Of a stretch of DNA of 64,000 bases, positions 41,701 to 51,181 are shown one piece after another. The position numbers and the translations under genes were made by a program. The stretch comes from an uncultured Clostridia bacterium (GTDB lineage Bacteria; Bacillota; Clostridia; Christensenellales; UBA1242), in NCBI GenBank assembly GCA_947588355.1, contig CANPYI010000002.1, positions 1 to 64,000 on the forward strand. The letters run 5' to 3'. Numbering within the stretch: position 1 is the first letter of the stretch; every line of letters begins with the position of its first letter. Under the pieces are notes generated by a model. It was given only the letters and a program-made list of their open reading frames with translations. It had not been told where the DNA came from and did no database searches.

Positions 41701-44700
41701 AACTTTTTGAAGATTATTCTGACCTTTCAAACACATATAATTTGGCAAAAAGTGTAACATTCTCGCTTTGGGCTTCGCAGCACAGATACCGTGAAAGCGA
41801 AAAATATGGTGAAATATCTTCAAAAGTTTCCGAAAGTGTGAGTGTAGACAAAATTGAAAGCACACATCTAAGTTTTTCCTATTCGAACACACAGTTCACT
41901 TTAAGTTGGGACACTGCAAATGTCACCGATTTGGCTATGCAGTCTGAAACAGAGTACGAAGTTGTTTGGCAAGAAGAAGGAAAAGAGCAACAAGTTTTAA
42001 GTACTGAAAACTACAACGCTACATCTTTCTCTTTTGCAAGTGAAACATACAGTTCTTCTGTTTTTCATAAATTTGTTGTCAAAATCACAAATCCAAACTT
42101 TTTGGATAGTGCAAACTCCAATGAGGTGCGAGTTTACAAACTTACAAGGTTGGAAAAGGTTTTCTTGACGCAAAATGCGGAACTGACTTTCAGCGTAAAT
42201 AGTGCTGACGAAAATTATGCAAAAGAAATTCAACTGACAGTGACAAAACAAGGCGAAGAAGGAAAGATGTCTACTATCACTGACGGCAAAGTAGACTTGA
42301 CGGCTGCCGAACTTGACGATAAAAAATCTTGGACATATGCTTTTAGGGTGATAGGAAAAGATCAAGAGGGTGACACCTATTTTGTTTCCAGCGATCTTTC
42401 AACATGGAACGTTGCAACACTTGACACACTTGTCCAAGAAAAAGAATTGACAGCAACTTTTGCCAAAAATGTCATTTCTTGGGACACATTTGCGGAAAAT
42501 TTGACAGGCCTTGAATATGTGTTGTTGTTTAAAGATAGCAAAAATGCAACAGTGACATTCACTACAACACAAACTCAAATAAATTTGCAAGATGATCAAC
42601 TGCTTGTGGACAGAATTACAGGACAAACATTCAAAAGCATTCTTTCCGGCCTTGCAGAAGGAAACATTGAAGTACAAGTTGCTGCACATATAACACCTCA
42701 TGACATTTTTGTTGACGCAGAAGAGCCAATTTATTTTTCAGATGAGATAGAACTTCTGACGGGCAACGAAAAAAATTATTATTTGTATCACGGTGGCTCG
42801 TCTTACAGCCTTACAAAACTTGAGCAACCTCAAATCACCAATGTGGAATATGTTGAGTCCGAGACTTTAAGTTTGTCTGATGATTATGAAAAACTTCACA
42901 CTCCAGATATAAAAATCACATTTGCAGGTGAATATGGCGAAAGTGGTGACTTTATGGTTTATTTAAATGACCTCACGACACCTGTTGAAGATTTGAAATT
43001 CACAAAAGATGAATCAGGTTCATACAGTTTTGTGCTTAAGCACAGCGTGTATGGTGCAAGTGTTGCCGTTGGACAAACACTCAAGGTCAGAATTTTTGCC
43101 ATAGGCAACGGGCAAAATGTTTGCACAATTCCTTCCACAGAACAAATTGTTGAATTCCAACTCGCAAGTGTTGTGGATTCAGTTGAATTTATTCCTGCCG
43201 ACAGAGGCTACTCAAAGCAATTGCAGATAAATTTTGACGAAGATGTGGCAAATCAATTCGTTGGCGGAGTTGTTTTGAAAATTGTTTACAATACATCTGA
43301 TTTGGAAACAACAACCTATTTGAAGACAAAAGGCAATATTGAAGAAGGCAAAATTGTTTATGACCTTAAAATTGACAATGAAAACTTTATTGACAAAAAT
43401 CTTGCAAATGGTGGCACAATACAAATTTATGCTTATGCAGACAACTACTCAAAAGGAAACACACATATTCTTGCTTGTCCAAGCATGACCGAAAGCGAAA
43501 CTTATCAAGTTTTGAAAGCGGTGGACAAAGTCACCAAAGTTGGCGAAGGATTTGAGATTGAAAACACTTTAAACAATGCAAAAACTGTGTACGTGGTTGT
43601 GTATGATGGCAAATCTTACGAAGTTTCAGCCAACGAAGAGGGCAGGTTTGTCTTCACTGCGCCACAAGATTGGACAGAAGAACAAGATTATTCCCTTTTT
43701 GTGTATGCAACACAAGAAACAACAGATGGGCAAAAATATATAGCATCAAAACAAAACTCAGTTGAGTTTAATTTGAAAAGGTTGCCAAGAATTGCAGAAA
43801 GCAGCATAAAAACTGTGCATGATGAAAGCACATTGCAGCAAAGCCTTGTCTGGAGCAAGATAGAAAATGCCGACCATTACACAATAAATGTTTTCTTGCC
43901 AGAAAAAGAAACAAAAAGATTTCTTTACAGTGTCAGGGTTGAAAATGCGGAAGTTGCTGAAGAAGTGAAGGCTTCGGTTGAATTACTTTTTGGGGAAAAC
44001 TATCAAAAGTTGCGTGATTGTGACATCAGTGACGAGCAATTTAAGACTGACCTTGCGCTCAATTTTGAGATTATCGCATGCGGAAGCGGTGATTATAACG
44101 ACTCACTCACGACATCGTTTAATTCCTATATAAAAGGCAACCCGCTTTCAGATGATTCAATCACCGTGGACAAAGGCCTTGTGTATGTTGGCACTGACAA
44201 AGACCAGTTGGCACAATATCCAAACCTTAAATATCACTTTGTAGGCACTTCAACCAATTCTTCATCAGATTGGACAAAAATTGAGGCAAAGTCTTCGTTG
44301 ACCCTGCTTGACACAAAAAATCTGAAAGTTGATGCAAACAATTTGTTTGAACTTGAGTTGATTGTCCTTGCAGAAGACACAACTTCAAACGCGCATAATT
44401 TTGCCTTTGATTCAGTTGTTTACACCACTTCAAACAGTGACCTTGTGTTCCACAAAATGGAAAACATTGTCAAAGTTGAGTTTAATCCGCAAATTTCAAG
44501 CAACCTTTCTTTCACACTTGTTGGAAATGGAAGTGACACACGACAAATTTATGTTGGCGTTACTGATGACGGCTTGCCACAAGCGGCTTTGCTTGAACTT
44601 TCAAACGCAAGAGATGGCGAACAAATAAACCAATATATATTTGATATCTCTTTCATGCAAATTTTGGACAAATTGGCAGAAAGCAAAGTGGATATCAGCA

Positions 44701-47700
44701 ATCTTTCAAACCTTTATTTCTGGTCATGTGCCGAAAGTACTGAAACTGAAAAATTTGTGGCATCTGATTGTTTTGCGTTTGACTTTGGCGTTGTGGACAT
44801 AAATTTTATAGGCTTTGAAAAATCCAAGCAAGTTGAGGGCGAAACAGAAAATCTTACAACGTACGCACTGTTTGAGGATACTGATGAGTCGGATTCTTTG
44901 ACGACACTTGGATTTAATGTTTGGATTTCTTACACAGACCAGGAAGGAAACAAATATATTTTCAATACTTTTGTTGACAAGAACAAACTTTCAAACAAAA
45001 ACTATCCAAGCAACTTTGTTGTTGACCTTTTGTCTATTTTTGAAAGTGATATAAAAGATGGCACAAACACTGTGACACTCAACACCTTGTCAGGTGATTT
45101 TGAAATCAAATTTTCAAAGGTTTGCCAAAATGACGGAATATACACCGTTTCTGAATGGCTGAGTGAATATGACTTTGAAAACAAGGGTGTTACGAAATTT
45201 GTCTTTCACAGGTTGGTGCCTGCAACATATGTTGGCCTTAACAATGGAAATTTGTCCTGGAACCTCACTGATCAGAAAACAGAAAAATATTATATCTACT
45301 TTTTGACTGATTTGAATGATAAAGATCCAAAGTCTTATCTTTTAAGGCAAACAGATGCTTTGCTGTATGACGCTTCAGTTGATATGCCTGTGGAAGGTGT
45401 GACGTATTATATCGCTGTGCGAGGAATAAGCAGTGATAAGTTTGTTCTTTCGTCCTCGTTGTGCTATAAGACTGAGAATTCAGAAGGGACGGGTGACATT
45501 CAGCCAATATTCAAAAACAGAATCAGTGATTTAAATGGTCTGAAACTACAAGACGGCAATTTGCAGATAAATTGGCAAAAAAACAGTGACTCACATGAAC
45601 AAAACTTTTTCACTGAATTCAGTGCGGGTGGTGATCTTGAAACAATAGCAAACACTTTGGCAACAAAACTTTTCACCCTGCCTTTCACTTTCTATTTGTC
45701 CGACCTTTTGGATCAGACAAATCCGCTTTCTTTCAGATTGCAATTCACCGGTATGGATTCAAAGGCTGTTGGCATTGTGCGTACGTTCACAATTCCGGCA
45801 ATACAACTTTTGCAAAACTTGATCGAATTTGGCAAACTAAACGAGTTTGATCAAGTTTCAAAACGACTGGAAGATCTTGTTTCAAATTCCACCGGTCCAA
45901 TTGTGCCTGCCCTTATGAGCAGACTTAAATCAACAATTGAAGATGGCACATATGGAATCGGCAACAAAAAAACATTTTTTGATGACATTCTTGAAAGTTT
46001 GCAAGCAGGTCAATATTCCTTGAGATATTGTTTGCTTGGAAATCATCGTACATTGACATCAAATTGGCACGACTTTTCAAAGGACAACAACAATTTAATT
46101 TGTGTAAATGAAGAGCCTGACATTCAAATAGTCAAAGAAAAAATTTCAGACATTTCAAACACATACAAAGTGATTCTAAAGAAGAGTCAAGTGTACAAAC
46201 AAGGTCCAGAAGGGGTGTCACAAGAAGACGCCGGTATTTACTATGTGAGGATTGGAAATCGTCATTATCAAATCTCAGTTTCTTCGCACCAACTGACAAG
46301 TTTGGACACTGAAATTCAAGACAAAAAAGTTACAGTCTACGAATGTGACAGCATGGGGGCAATTGTTGACGATGATGCAGGCGGCACTCATTTGATGTTT
46401 TATCTTAATATAAACAACTATAAGAAAGAACTTGAAGAGACAAACACTGCAGACAGCATTTTGGGAGTGTTTGGAACAGATATCACAAAACAAACACATG
46501 ATATGGAAGTTTGTGCAAAAGGAAATGGGATTGCTTTCTCAAGTAAGTCCGAGCGTTATCAAGTGACTTTCTTGGGATTTGCAAAATTCAGCACCGTTGA
46601 TGACAGAGAGACGACTTTCTTGATGGACAATGGTCAATTTACATGGGCATCACAGCAAGCAAAAGATGCTATAAACACCACTGTGCTAATCAAAAAGAAA
46701 GACATAAGCGAAGAAGTTGTCAAAATCGTTGACGGCAGCCGTGCAACTTCGGTGTTTACACTTGACACCTACACCGACCAAGAGGGCAAAGAACAAAAAT
46801 TTGGCGATGGCTTGTACGAATATTTGAAGTTTGTTATGCTGGGTGACACTCCAGGTGGAAACGTTGTTTATGTTGACAGTGAAATCTATGTTTTGAACAA
46901 TGTTTACAAATTGAGTGCGCCGACACTTTCCAACACTTTGGGTTATTTGGGCATTCTCACAGGTCAAGCCAATATCACTGCTTTGCAAGGTGTTTATTCA
47001 GACGAAAATCCATTCACATACTCCATCTACAACAATGTTTCAACTTCAAGTTCTCAAACTCGAATTACGGACTCTCGCGCAAGCAAATCCTCCGAACTGT
47101 TGTATGAGGTTGGCGTGACTGGATTGGTCAGAGCAGAAGATGAAGCATATTACACCTTCAAAAGCACCGAAAGACTTGCCGAAACATTCAATGTCACCGC
47201 CTTGGGCACAACAGCAATATTGACTGCAAAAGTTGATGAGGAAAATCAGAATTTCAACGTTGTCACTTTGCAAAGTGTTGACAAAAATACAAACTTGCCA
47301 ACAGACAGCAAATTTGTTGCACGCAGTGACACAAAATCAATCAATGCCGCCATGCTGGACACCGTTCAAGGTGTCACCGTTTCGAACAGTGTTATAACGT
47401 GGAATGCAGTGATCGGCAGAACGCAAGAAACTTTAAATAAAGAAAACACTGTTGTGTATCGCATCAGTGTTGAAAGGTACAAAACAGATAATGCCGTTGA
47501 AACAAATATTGGCTCAACTGAAACATATTACACCACCGATACAAAATTTGATTTCAATCAAATGAGTGAAACGCAAGATGACACAGCGGAAATATTTTAT
47601 CGTGCAACAGTCCGAGCAATAGTTTTGGATGTTCAAGACACGCCACCATCACAAGGAACGTATGTCACACTGACAGACGGAAGATATGCCAGCGGAAATT

Positions 47701-50165
47701 GTCAATATGGCTCTGGCAAATATGTCCTTATGAGCGATGGAGGGCAAGTGAGCGGATTAAAGCGATTGAATCCAATAGAACAAAACTCAATCAATGTTTC
47801 AAACGGGCATTTGACATGGAAGTACAAGGCTGCCAGCAATGTCAACGAGGGCAACTTCAAACAAAAAATTTCGTTTACTGTCTTGGACGATGATGGCAAT
47901 GAGATTTTTGGAAATTTTGAAGTTTCTGTTGAAGATGGCGAACAAAACATATACAATATCTTGTTCACAGAAGACCAAGGTGCTATGAAAGCAGGTGAAT
48001 ACAACATTTCTGTTGTCACGATTTGTGGAACAAATCCAAATCAAACAACATTGAAGTCTTTTGCCCGTCAAAGTGAAAACAAAATAATCAAACTTGCAAC
48101 AATCGTTGCAGATGATTATGAAATAAGTGCGGACAACACAAACAGCACTGAAACACTCAGTTTGGAAAAATATTTCCAAAAAGATGGCAATGAGCAAAAC
48201 ACTGTCACAGGAGTGTTTACTGTTGGCGAACAAACTTATACAGTCGTCTTTTCAGAAACAAGTTACAAAATTTACATTTTGCGAGATGAAAACACTCAAA
48301 TCACTTACACAGATGGCGACGGATATGTCCATATCCAAAGTGGCAGCCGAATTGTCATTGCGGACGACTCTCACGCTTCTGTTCATTTCACAGTGACAAT
48401 GCAAAGCGCTGTGACAAGTGACCAAAGTCAAGATTTTGTTTTACAACGTTCATCTTGGGGAGAAGATGCAAAGATTCATTGGGACAGCAAAAAAGGTGAA
48501 TTTACTTGGAATTTTGAACTTCGGTCTTTAAACAGTCCAGCCTCGGCAACCGAGATCAAATATGTCACAGCATCATCAGTTGAACTTTATGAAGATTCTG
48601 AATTAAACAGCAATACGGAAATATTTATACAAGAAAATACCGAAATAAAAATTTTGCAAATTTTGCAAAAATCAGTGCAGATAGAATATGAAGACGCGCA
48701 ATATTACGTTTCTCGTGAGCAAATCAATTGCACAGAAAAAACAGACGAAAATGGCGACAATATTGTCAAAGTTGTGCAGCCTACAGACCTATTTAAGATT
48801 TTTGATGAGAAAAACGGTGAAAAAATAATTTTGCTCGATGAAAAATTCTATAAACTTTCCGCTGAAACTTCCGGAAAAATTGTTTCAGCAGAGTTTGTTG
48901 TTGAGGTGACATACGGCACAGGCGAAAGTGCCGTCACAAGAATTTACACAACGGACAAACAATCTTTCACTCCAACCATCATTGGTCGCGTCAGCATTTC
49001 AATACGCATAAAACTCAATAGCAGTAGTTTGCAATCGGTTCAACTCTCTGATCTTGAGGGCGACGGAGTGCAGACTGATGACGAGGGACAGTATGTGGAC
49101 TTCAACCTTTTTGCAAGTGGCAGAGGAACACAACAAAGTCCTTATGGAATTTCCAACGAAACACAATTTTTGAACATTGCTTACAGACAAACGAAAGATA
49201 AAAGTTTAAATTCGTTTACTGAGCAAGGCAAAGAGGGCGAACAAGAAGATGAAAAATATTACTTTAAAATAAGCAGCAATCTGGAACTTCGTGAATTTTC
49301 TGGAATTCTGTTTGGTGGTGAATTTTCGGGTGAAATTGATGCAAGTAATGGTGAAAATGGAAACTTTTGCATCACTTACACATCTTCAGGTGTTTGCAGA
49401 CCAGGGGACATTGCCGAAGTGACAGTTCTGCCTCGAGATTCTGCAGTGACGGTCGGCAACAATGCTTCTAATATAGTTTACACAACGGGATCAGCGTTGT
49501 TTGAAAAACTTACTTCAAGTGCCGAAATCAAAAATTTGGACCTTGATGTAAGATACAAAGACGGCATTGTTGCTACAAACTCCATTTTGGCAGGATTGGC
49601 AGTCACAAACAACGGCAAAATTTCCGATGTCAACTTGACAGGATTTTCAACCAGTTTAAGAGCGCAAAATGTTGAAATGGACACAAAGGTTGTTTTGGCT
49701 TACAGCGGACTTGTTGGAATCAACTCCGGCAGTGCAACGATTTCAAATTGCAATGTGAAAACGTCGATGGAATTTGCAGACAATGCCATCTCGCATATGA
49801 TTTTTGTAGGAGGAATTGCATACACAAATCATGCAACTATCGCGTCTTGTGTTTGCGGGGAGCAAAATGCCGAGCAACAACAAATAAGTATCATCTCCAC
49901 AGCAACTTTATCCAAATTTCAAGTTGCAGGAATCACCGTCACAAACAAAGGCACAACGCAAAATTGCACAAATTACAGCAATATTTCAGTGGAAGGACCA
50001 AAATCCAACTTGTCAGAATGCTTTGTCGCAGGCATTATGTGTTTGAATGTTGACTCTCAGACAAACGGCAACATCAACTATGGAACACTTTCAGTTACAA
50101 ACATAGACAGTACAACAAAAACAGACGAAGGCATTTGGGCAACCACAAAAGCAGCATCAGTATAG
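38766..50165 (+). CDS. Giant modular lipoprotein (Fn3-like modules, GLUG-like end)
   Basis: A 3799-residue exported protein. The signal peptide ends in lipobox LVAC with C23 lipidated. Most of the chain is a long string of fibronectin/immunoglobulin-like modules of about 90-130 residues, each with a G-x-(I/L)-x-W start and an ADxYxxxV strand (for example VYRWQEVEGADKYRLEIY, LVWSKIENADHYTINVF, FTWASQQAKDA). From about residue 3450 it changes to GLUG-like beta-helix repeats opening with GTQQSPYGISNETQFLNIA. No cysteine-linked or catalytic motif stands out. It probably forms a long surface fibre or adhesin. I chose the ATG five bases after GAGAGG. One lipoprotein gene follows 36 bases later. Confidence 0.85.
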   Translation: MKKFYIVLLTVLSLVFSGVLVACNFKKVEASFSESEVVFSANETVDLADYFQVKNTAAENIEFYFSNPALFGLEQTTVKAKKSEGGKGVVYAMFEGNSLASMQLVVRKPFSTPELSWDDRGFVTWDSSSAAFDGDATVTVATSYHVVGERILKTDNKVEQTEIDQQIKTNMFKLNEDLPGEYHLSVYAEQQGYFDRSLTSEERVFYVGYMPKLDENDFRLENGKLIWSEIAGARYQVRFQNQLLAIQSENSIEVEPLIKNLDSENNTYTFSVLVSDISQSSQNKKLTQESVSVYVTKLEKPTAAYNFDSQGGKIKIESAKIADNFNVIAQGQDSEILKSFSFADNGQILTDLPELEQGLYSVKVVATKQSTESGKFFLDSDAFEFDKQFLKLEDVVVERGEHNQPNADTYHAKSTLQSASIVDTKIVISSQESLQEVDGFSKESTTANFDIQVSQIGIFEFSIKQIPNSQDALDMYILNSQQTSQKIVKLAQIGELTHQYVDGVSQISFDKTDVNATAYTLKLYNSESADTFTTLSTDFQEQNGKIVFKLDKKLDEYASFGGKYLLDVEANAQSTELTISATCTSQKEIKELPAPQTIKNGEIGNGVYRWQEVEGADKYRLEIYKIDAQAYNTHNQQVAGFNPEQNGFEKEETVSTETSYTLSEEGYYFVRVFAVSEDENVAISSKNSLDEMVYVTKLLSIGEIDFGYDAKQQPKGTGYFVKVQDNGDKNVSKYVVTVKDEQQMQTIETLQFDKTESNIYLFETSTFESGTFVIEVVAHGKDDTIYNTVSNQIKVSRLAPVDFDSLEFDHAATKIVLKATEGVKKIVVKDANLPDKPQEFEGDATFDISTEQNITLQFQLFASQSIEQNILPKISDVVYLDSIVSTVVLKRLASPTALAYHDGKLSFDHSSMADTSNYVLELSFDIEETEHTMSVQIEKQGNKATVSYNNKTLPLTPAEGASLFESVDKKSVNVKELFKLFEDYSDLSNTYNLAKSVTFSLWASQHRYRESEKYGEISSKVSESVSVDKIESTHLSFSYSNTQFTLSWDTANVTDLAMQSETEYEVVWQEEGKEQQVLSTENYNATSFSFASETYSSSVFHKFVVKITNPNFLDSANSNEVRVYKLTRLEKVFLTQNAELTFSVNSADENYAKEIQLTVTKQGEEGKMSTITDGKVDLTAAELDDKKSWTYAFRVIGKDQEGDTYFVSSDLSTWNVATLDTLVQEKELTATFAKNVISWDTFAENLTGLEYVLLFKDSKNATVTFTTTQTQINLQDDQLLVDRITGQTFKSILSGLAEGNIEVQVAAHITPHDIFVDAEEPIYFSDEIELLTGNEKNYYLYHGGSSYSLTKLEQPQITNVEYVESETLSLSDDYEKLHTPDIKITFAGEYGESGDFMVYLNDLTTPVEDLKFTKDESGSYSFVLKHSVYGASVAVGQTLKVRIFAIGNGQNVCTIPSTEQIVEFQLASVVDSVEFIPADRGYSKQLQINFDEDVANQFVGGVVLKIVYNTSDLETTTYLKTKGNIEEGKIVYDLKIDNENFIDKNLANGGTIQIYAYADNYSKGNTHILACPSMTESETYQVLKAVDKVTKVGEGFEIENTLNNAKTVYVVVYDGKSYEVSANEEGRFVFTAPQDWTEEQDYSLFVYATQETTDGQKYIASKQNSVEFNLKRLPRIAESSIKTVHDESTLQQSLVWSKIENADHYTINVFLPEKETKRFLYSVRVENAEVAEEVKASVELLFGENYQKLRDCDISDEQFKTDLALNFEIIACGSGDYNDSLTTSFNSYIKGNPLSDDSITVDKGLVYVGTDKDQLAQYPNLKYHFVGTSTNSSSDWTKIEAKSSLTLLDTKNLKVDANNLFELELIVLAEDTTSNAHNFAFDSVVYTTSNSDLVFHKMENIVKVEFNPQISSNLSFTLVGNGSDTRQIYVGVTDDGLPQAALLELSNARDGEQINQYIFDISFMQILDKLAESKVDISNLSNLYFWSCAESTETEKFVASDCFAFDFGVVDINFIGFEKSKQVEGETENLTTYALFEDTDESDSLTTLGFNVWISYTDQEGNKYIFNTFVDKNKLSNKNYPSNFVVDLLSIFESDIKDGTNTVTLNTLSGDFEIKFSKVCQNDGIYTVSEWLSEYDFENKGVTKFVFHRLVPATYVGLNNGNLSWNLTDQKTEKYYIYFLTDLNDKDPKSYLLRQTDALLYDASVDMPVEGVTYYIAVRGISSDKFVLSSSLCYKTENSEGTGDIQPIFKNRISDLNGLKLQDGNLQINWQKNSDSHEQNFFTEFSAGGDLETIANTLATKLFTLPFTFYLSDLLDQTNPLSFRLQFTGMDSKAVGIVRTFTIPAIQLLQNLIEFGKLNEFDQVSKRLEDLVSNSTGPIVPALMSRLKSTIEDGTYGIGNKKTFFDDILESLQAGQYSLRYCLLGNHRTLTSNWHDFSKDNNNLICVNEEPDIQIVKEKISDISNTYKVILKKSQVYKQGPEGVSQEDAGIYYVRIGNRHYQISVSSHQLTSLDTEIQDKKVTVYECDSMGAIVDDDAGGTHLMFYLNINNYKKELEETNTADSILGVFGTDITKQTHDMEVCAKGNGIAFSSKSERYQVTFLGFAKFSTVDDRETTFLMDNGQFTWASQQAKDAINTTVLIKKKDISEEVVKIVDGSRATSVFTLDTYTDQEGKEQKFGDGLYEYLKFVMLGDTPGGNVVYVDSEIYVLNNVYKLSAPTLSNTLGYLGILTGQANITALQGVYSDENPFTYSIYNNVSTSSSQTRITDSRASKSSELLYEVGVTGLVRAEDEAYYTFKSTERLAETFNVTALGTTAILTAKVDEENQNFNVVTLQSVDKNTNLPTDSKFVARSDTKSINAAMLDTVQGVTVSNSVITWNAVIGRTQETLNKENTVVYRISVERYKTDNAVETNIGSTETYYTTDTKFDFNQMSETQDDTAEIFYRATVRAIVLDVQDTPPSQGTYVTLTDGRYASGNCQYGSGKYVLMSDGGQVSGLKRLNPIEQNSINVSNGHLTWKYKAASNVNEGNFKQKISFTVLDDDGNEIFGNFEVSVEDGEQNIYNILFTEDQGAMKAGEYNISVVTICGTNPNQTTLKSFARQSENKIIKLATIVADDYEISADNTNSTETLSLEKYFQKDGNEQNTVTGVFTVGEQTYTVVFSETSYKIYILRDENTQITYTDGDGYVHIQSGSRIVIADDSHASVHFTVTMQSAVTSDQSQDFVLQRSSWGEDAKIHWDSKKGEFTWNFELRSLNSPASATEIKYVTASSVELYEDSELNSNTEIFIQENTEIKILQILQKSVQIEYEDAQYYVSREQINCTEKTDENGDNIVKVVQPTDLFKIFDEKNGEKIILLDEKFYKLSAETSGKIVSAEFVVEVTYGTGESAVTRIYTTDKQSFTPTIIGRVSISIRIKLNSSSLQSVQLSDLEGDGVQTDDEGQYVDFNLFASGRGTQQSPYGISNETQFLNIAYRQTKDKSLNSFTEQGKEGEQEDEKYYFKISSNLELREFSGILFGGEFSGEIDASNGENGNFCITYTSSGVCRPGDIAEVTVLPRDSAVTVGNNASNIVYTTGSALFEKLTSSAEIKNLDLDVRYKDGIVATNSILAGLAVTNNGKISDVNLTGFSTSLRAQNVEMDTKVVLAYSGLVGINSGSATISNCNVKTSMEFADNAISHMIFVGGIAYTNHATIASCVCGEQNAEQQQISIISTATLSKFQVAGITVTNKGTTQNCTNYSNISVEGPKSNLSECFVAGIMCLNVDSQTNGNINYGTLSVTNIDSTTKTDEGIWATTKAASV

Positions 50166-50201
50166 TGAATATTCAAAAACTAAAAGGAGTATAAATATGT
50201 T

Positions 50202-51083
50202 ATGAAAAAAACAATTTATACTCTTTTTTTGTGTTTTTTGTGCATATTTTGTTCATTTTTTATGTTTGGCTGTGACTCAAAGAGCGTGGACATGGCTGAG
50301 GTTTATCAAACAAATGCTTTTCGCATTTTAAGGCAAGCAAATTCAGACGAGTCAATAAATCTGGCATACATTTTTCCGGTCAACACACAAGACTTTAAAG
50401 AAAAAGGACTTTCTGACGGACAAATTCGGTCATTAAGATTTTATTTGACACTTTATGTCAACGCTCTTGCAGAGCAAAACCGCATTCGTGCAGAGGAGGG
50501 TGTTGAAGTTGGCAGTGCAACATATTTTGAAGATGTTGATGGGATTGGATTTACGATAAAATTCGACAATCTTGATGCGCAGAAAAAGTTTTTTGGCGTT
50601 GAAGATGAAAGTGACGACCAAAAGGAAAGCAGCCAAAAAATAAGTGGATTTTTTATAAAAAGATTGCAACTTGACACCACATTTCCGATTTCCAACATTG
50701 AAACTGCCAACAACTTGAAGCAAGTTTGTCAGTTGGCGCTCAGTTCTTGGGCGGCACTCAACGAAGACATTCAATTGGAAGAATTGATGAAAATTTATGA
50801 CCAGAGTAATTTTATTTATCACTTTTCTTCCTCTCAAAGCGGATTAAAGTCAAATTTATGTTTTCAACAAGGCGGATTTGTGCACAATGTGTTTATAAAA
50901 AGCATGCAAGATATTTCTGAAGAAAAAACACAAATTTCGTTTTATGCCACTTATCCAAACACATCGGTTTGGTACGCAAGCGCACTTTTGACTGTGATTT
51001 TGGCGGTGATGGTGGCAATTTTGATTACAAAATACCGTTCAACAGAAAAAACAGCAACAAAAAATAAAAACAAAGGCTCGTAG
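50202..51083 (+). CDS. Lipoprotein with a C-terminal membrane helix
   Basis: A 293-residue exported protein with lipobox MFGC (C24) and, at about residues 255-277, a second hydrophobic helix (SALLTVILAVMVAILITKY) followed by a basic tail. It would be held in the membrane at both ends, with the middle 230 residues outside. The middle has a mixed alpha/beta look (FRILRQANSDESINLAYIFP, DVDGIGFTIKFDN) and no known family. AAGGAG lies 12 bases before the ATG. It is the last gene of the giant lipoprotein unit and may help its placement at the surface. Its stop lies in the loop of the terminator. Confidence 0.75.
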   Translation: MKKTIYTLFLCFLCIFCSFFMFGCDSKSVDMAEVYQTNAFRILRQANSDESINLAYIFPVNTQDFKEKGLSDGQIRSLRFYLTLYVNALAEQNRIRAEEGVEVGSATYFEDVDGIGFTIKFDNLDAQKKFFGVEDESDDQKESSQKISGFFIKRLQLDTTFPISNIETANNLKQVCQLALSSWAALNEDIQLEELMKIYDQSNFIYHFSSSQSGLKSNLCFQQGGFVHNVFIKSMQDISEEKTQISFYATYPNTSVWYASALLTVILAVMVAILITKYRSTEKTATKNKNKGS

Positions 51084-51099
51084 CCCTTGTTTTTTTTAT
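51069..51099 (+). terminator. Terminator of the giant lipoprotein unit
   Basis: AACAAAGGCT and AGCCCTTGTT pair (one mismatch) around CGT, followed by a long T run. The -35 of typA lies in the right arm. Confidence 0.8.
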
Positions 51100-51115
51100 T
51101 TTTTTTTGTTATAAT
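51087..51115 (+). promoter_or_regulatory. Promoter of typA, overlapping the terminator
   Basis: TTGTTT, 17 bases of T-rich spacer and a perfect TATAAT. Confidence 0.65.
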
Positions 51116-51181
51116 AAGCAAGTTTTATATTTGAAACTTTTTGTTGTTTCAAAATTCGTCATACAAAAGGACTTTACAAAA

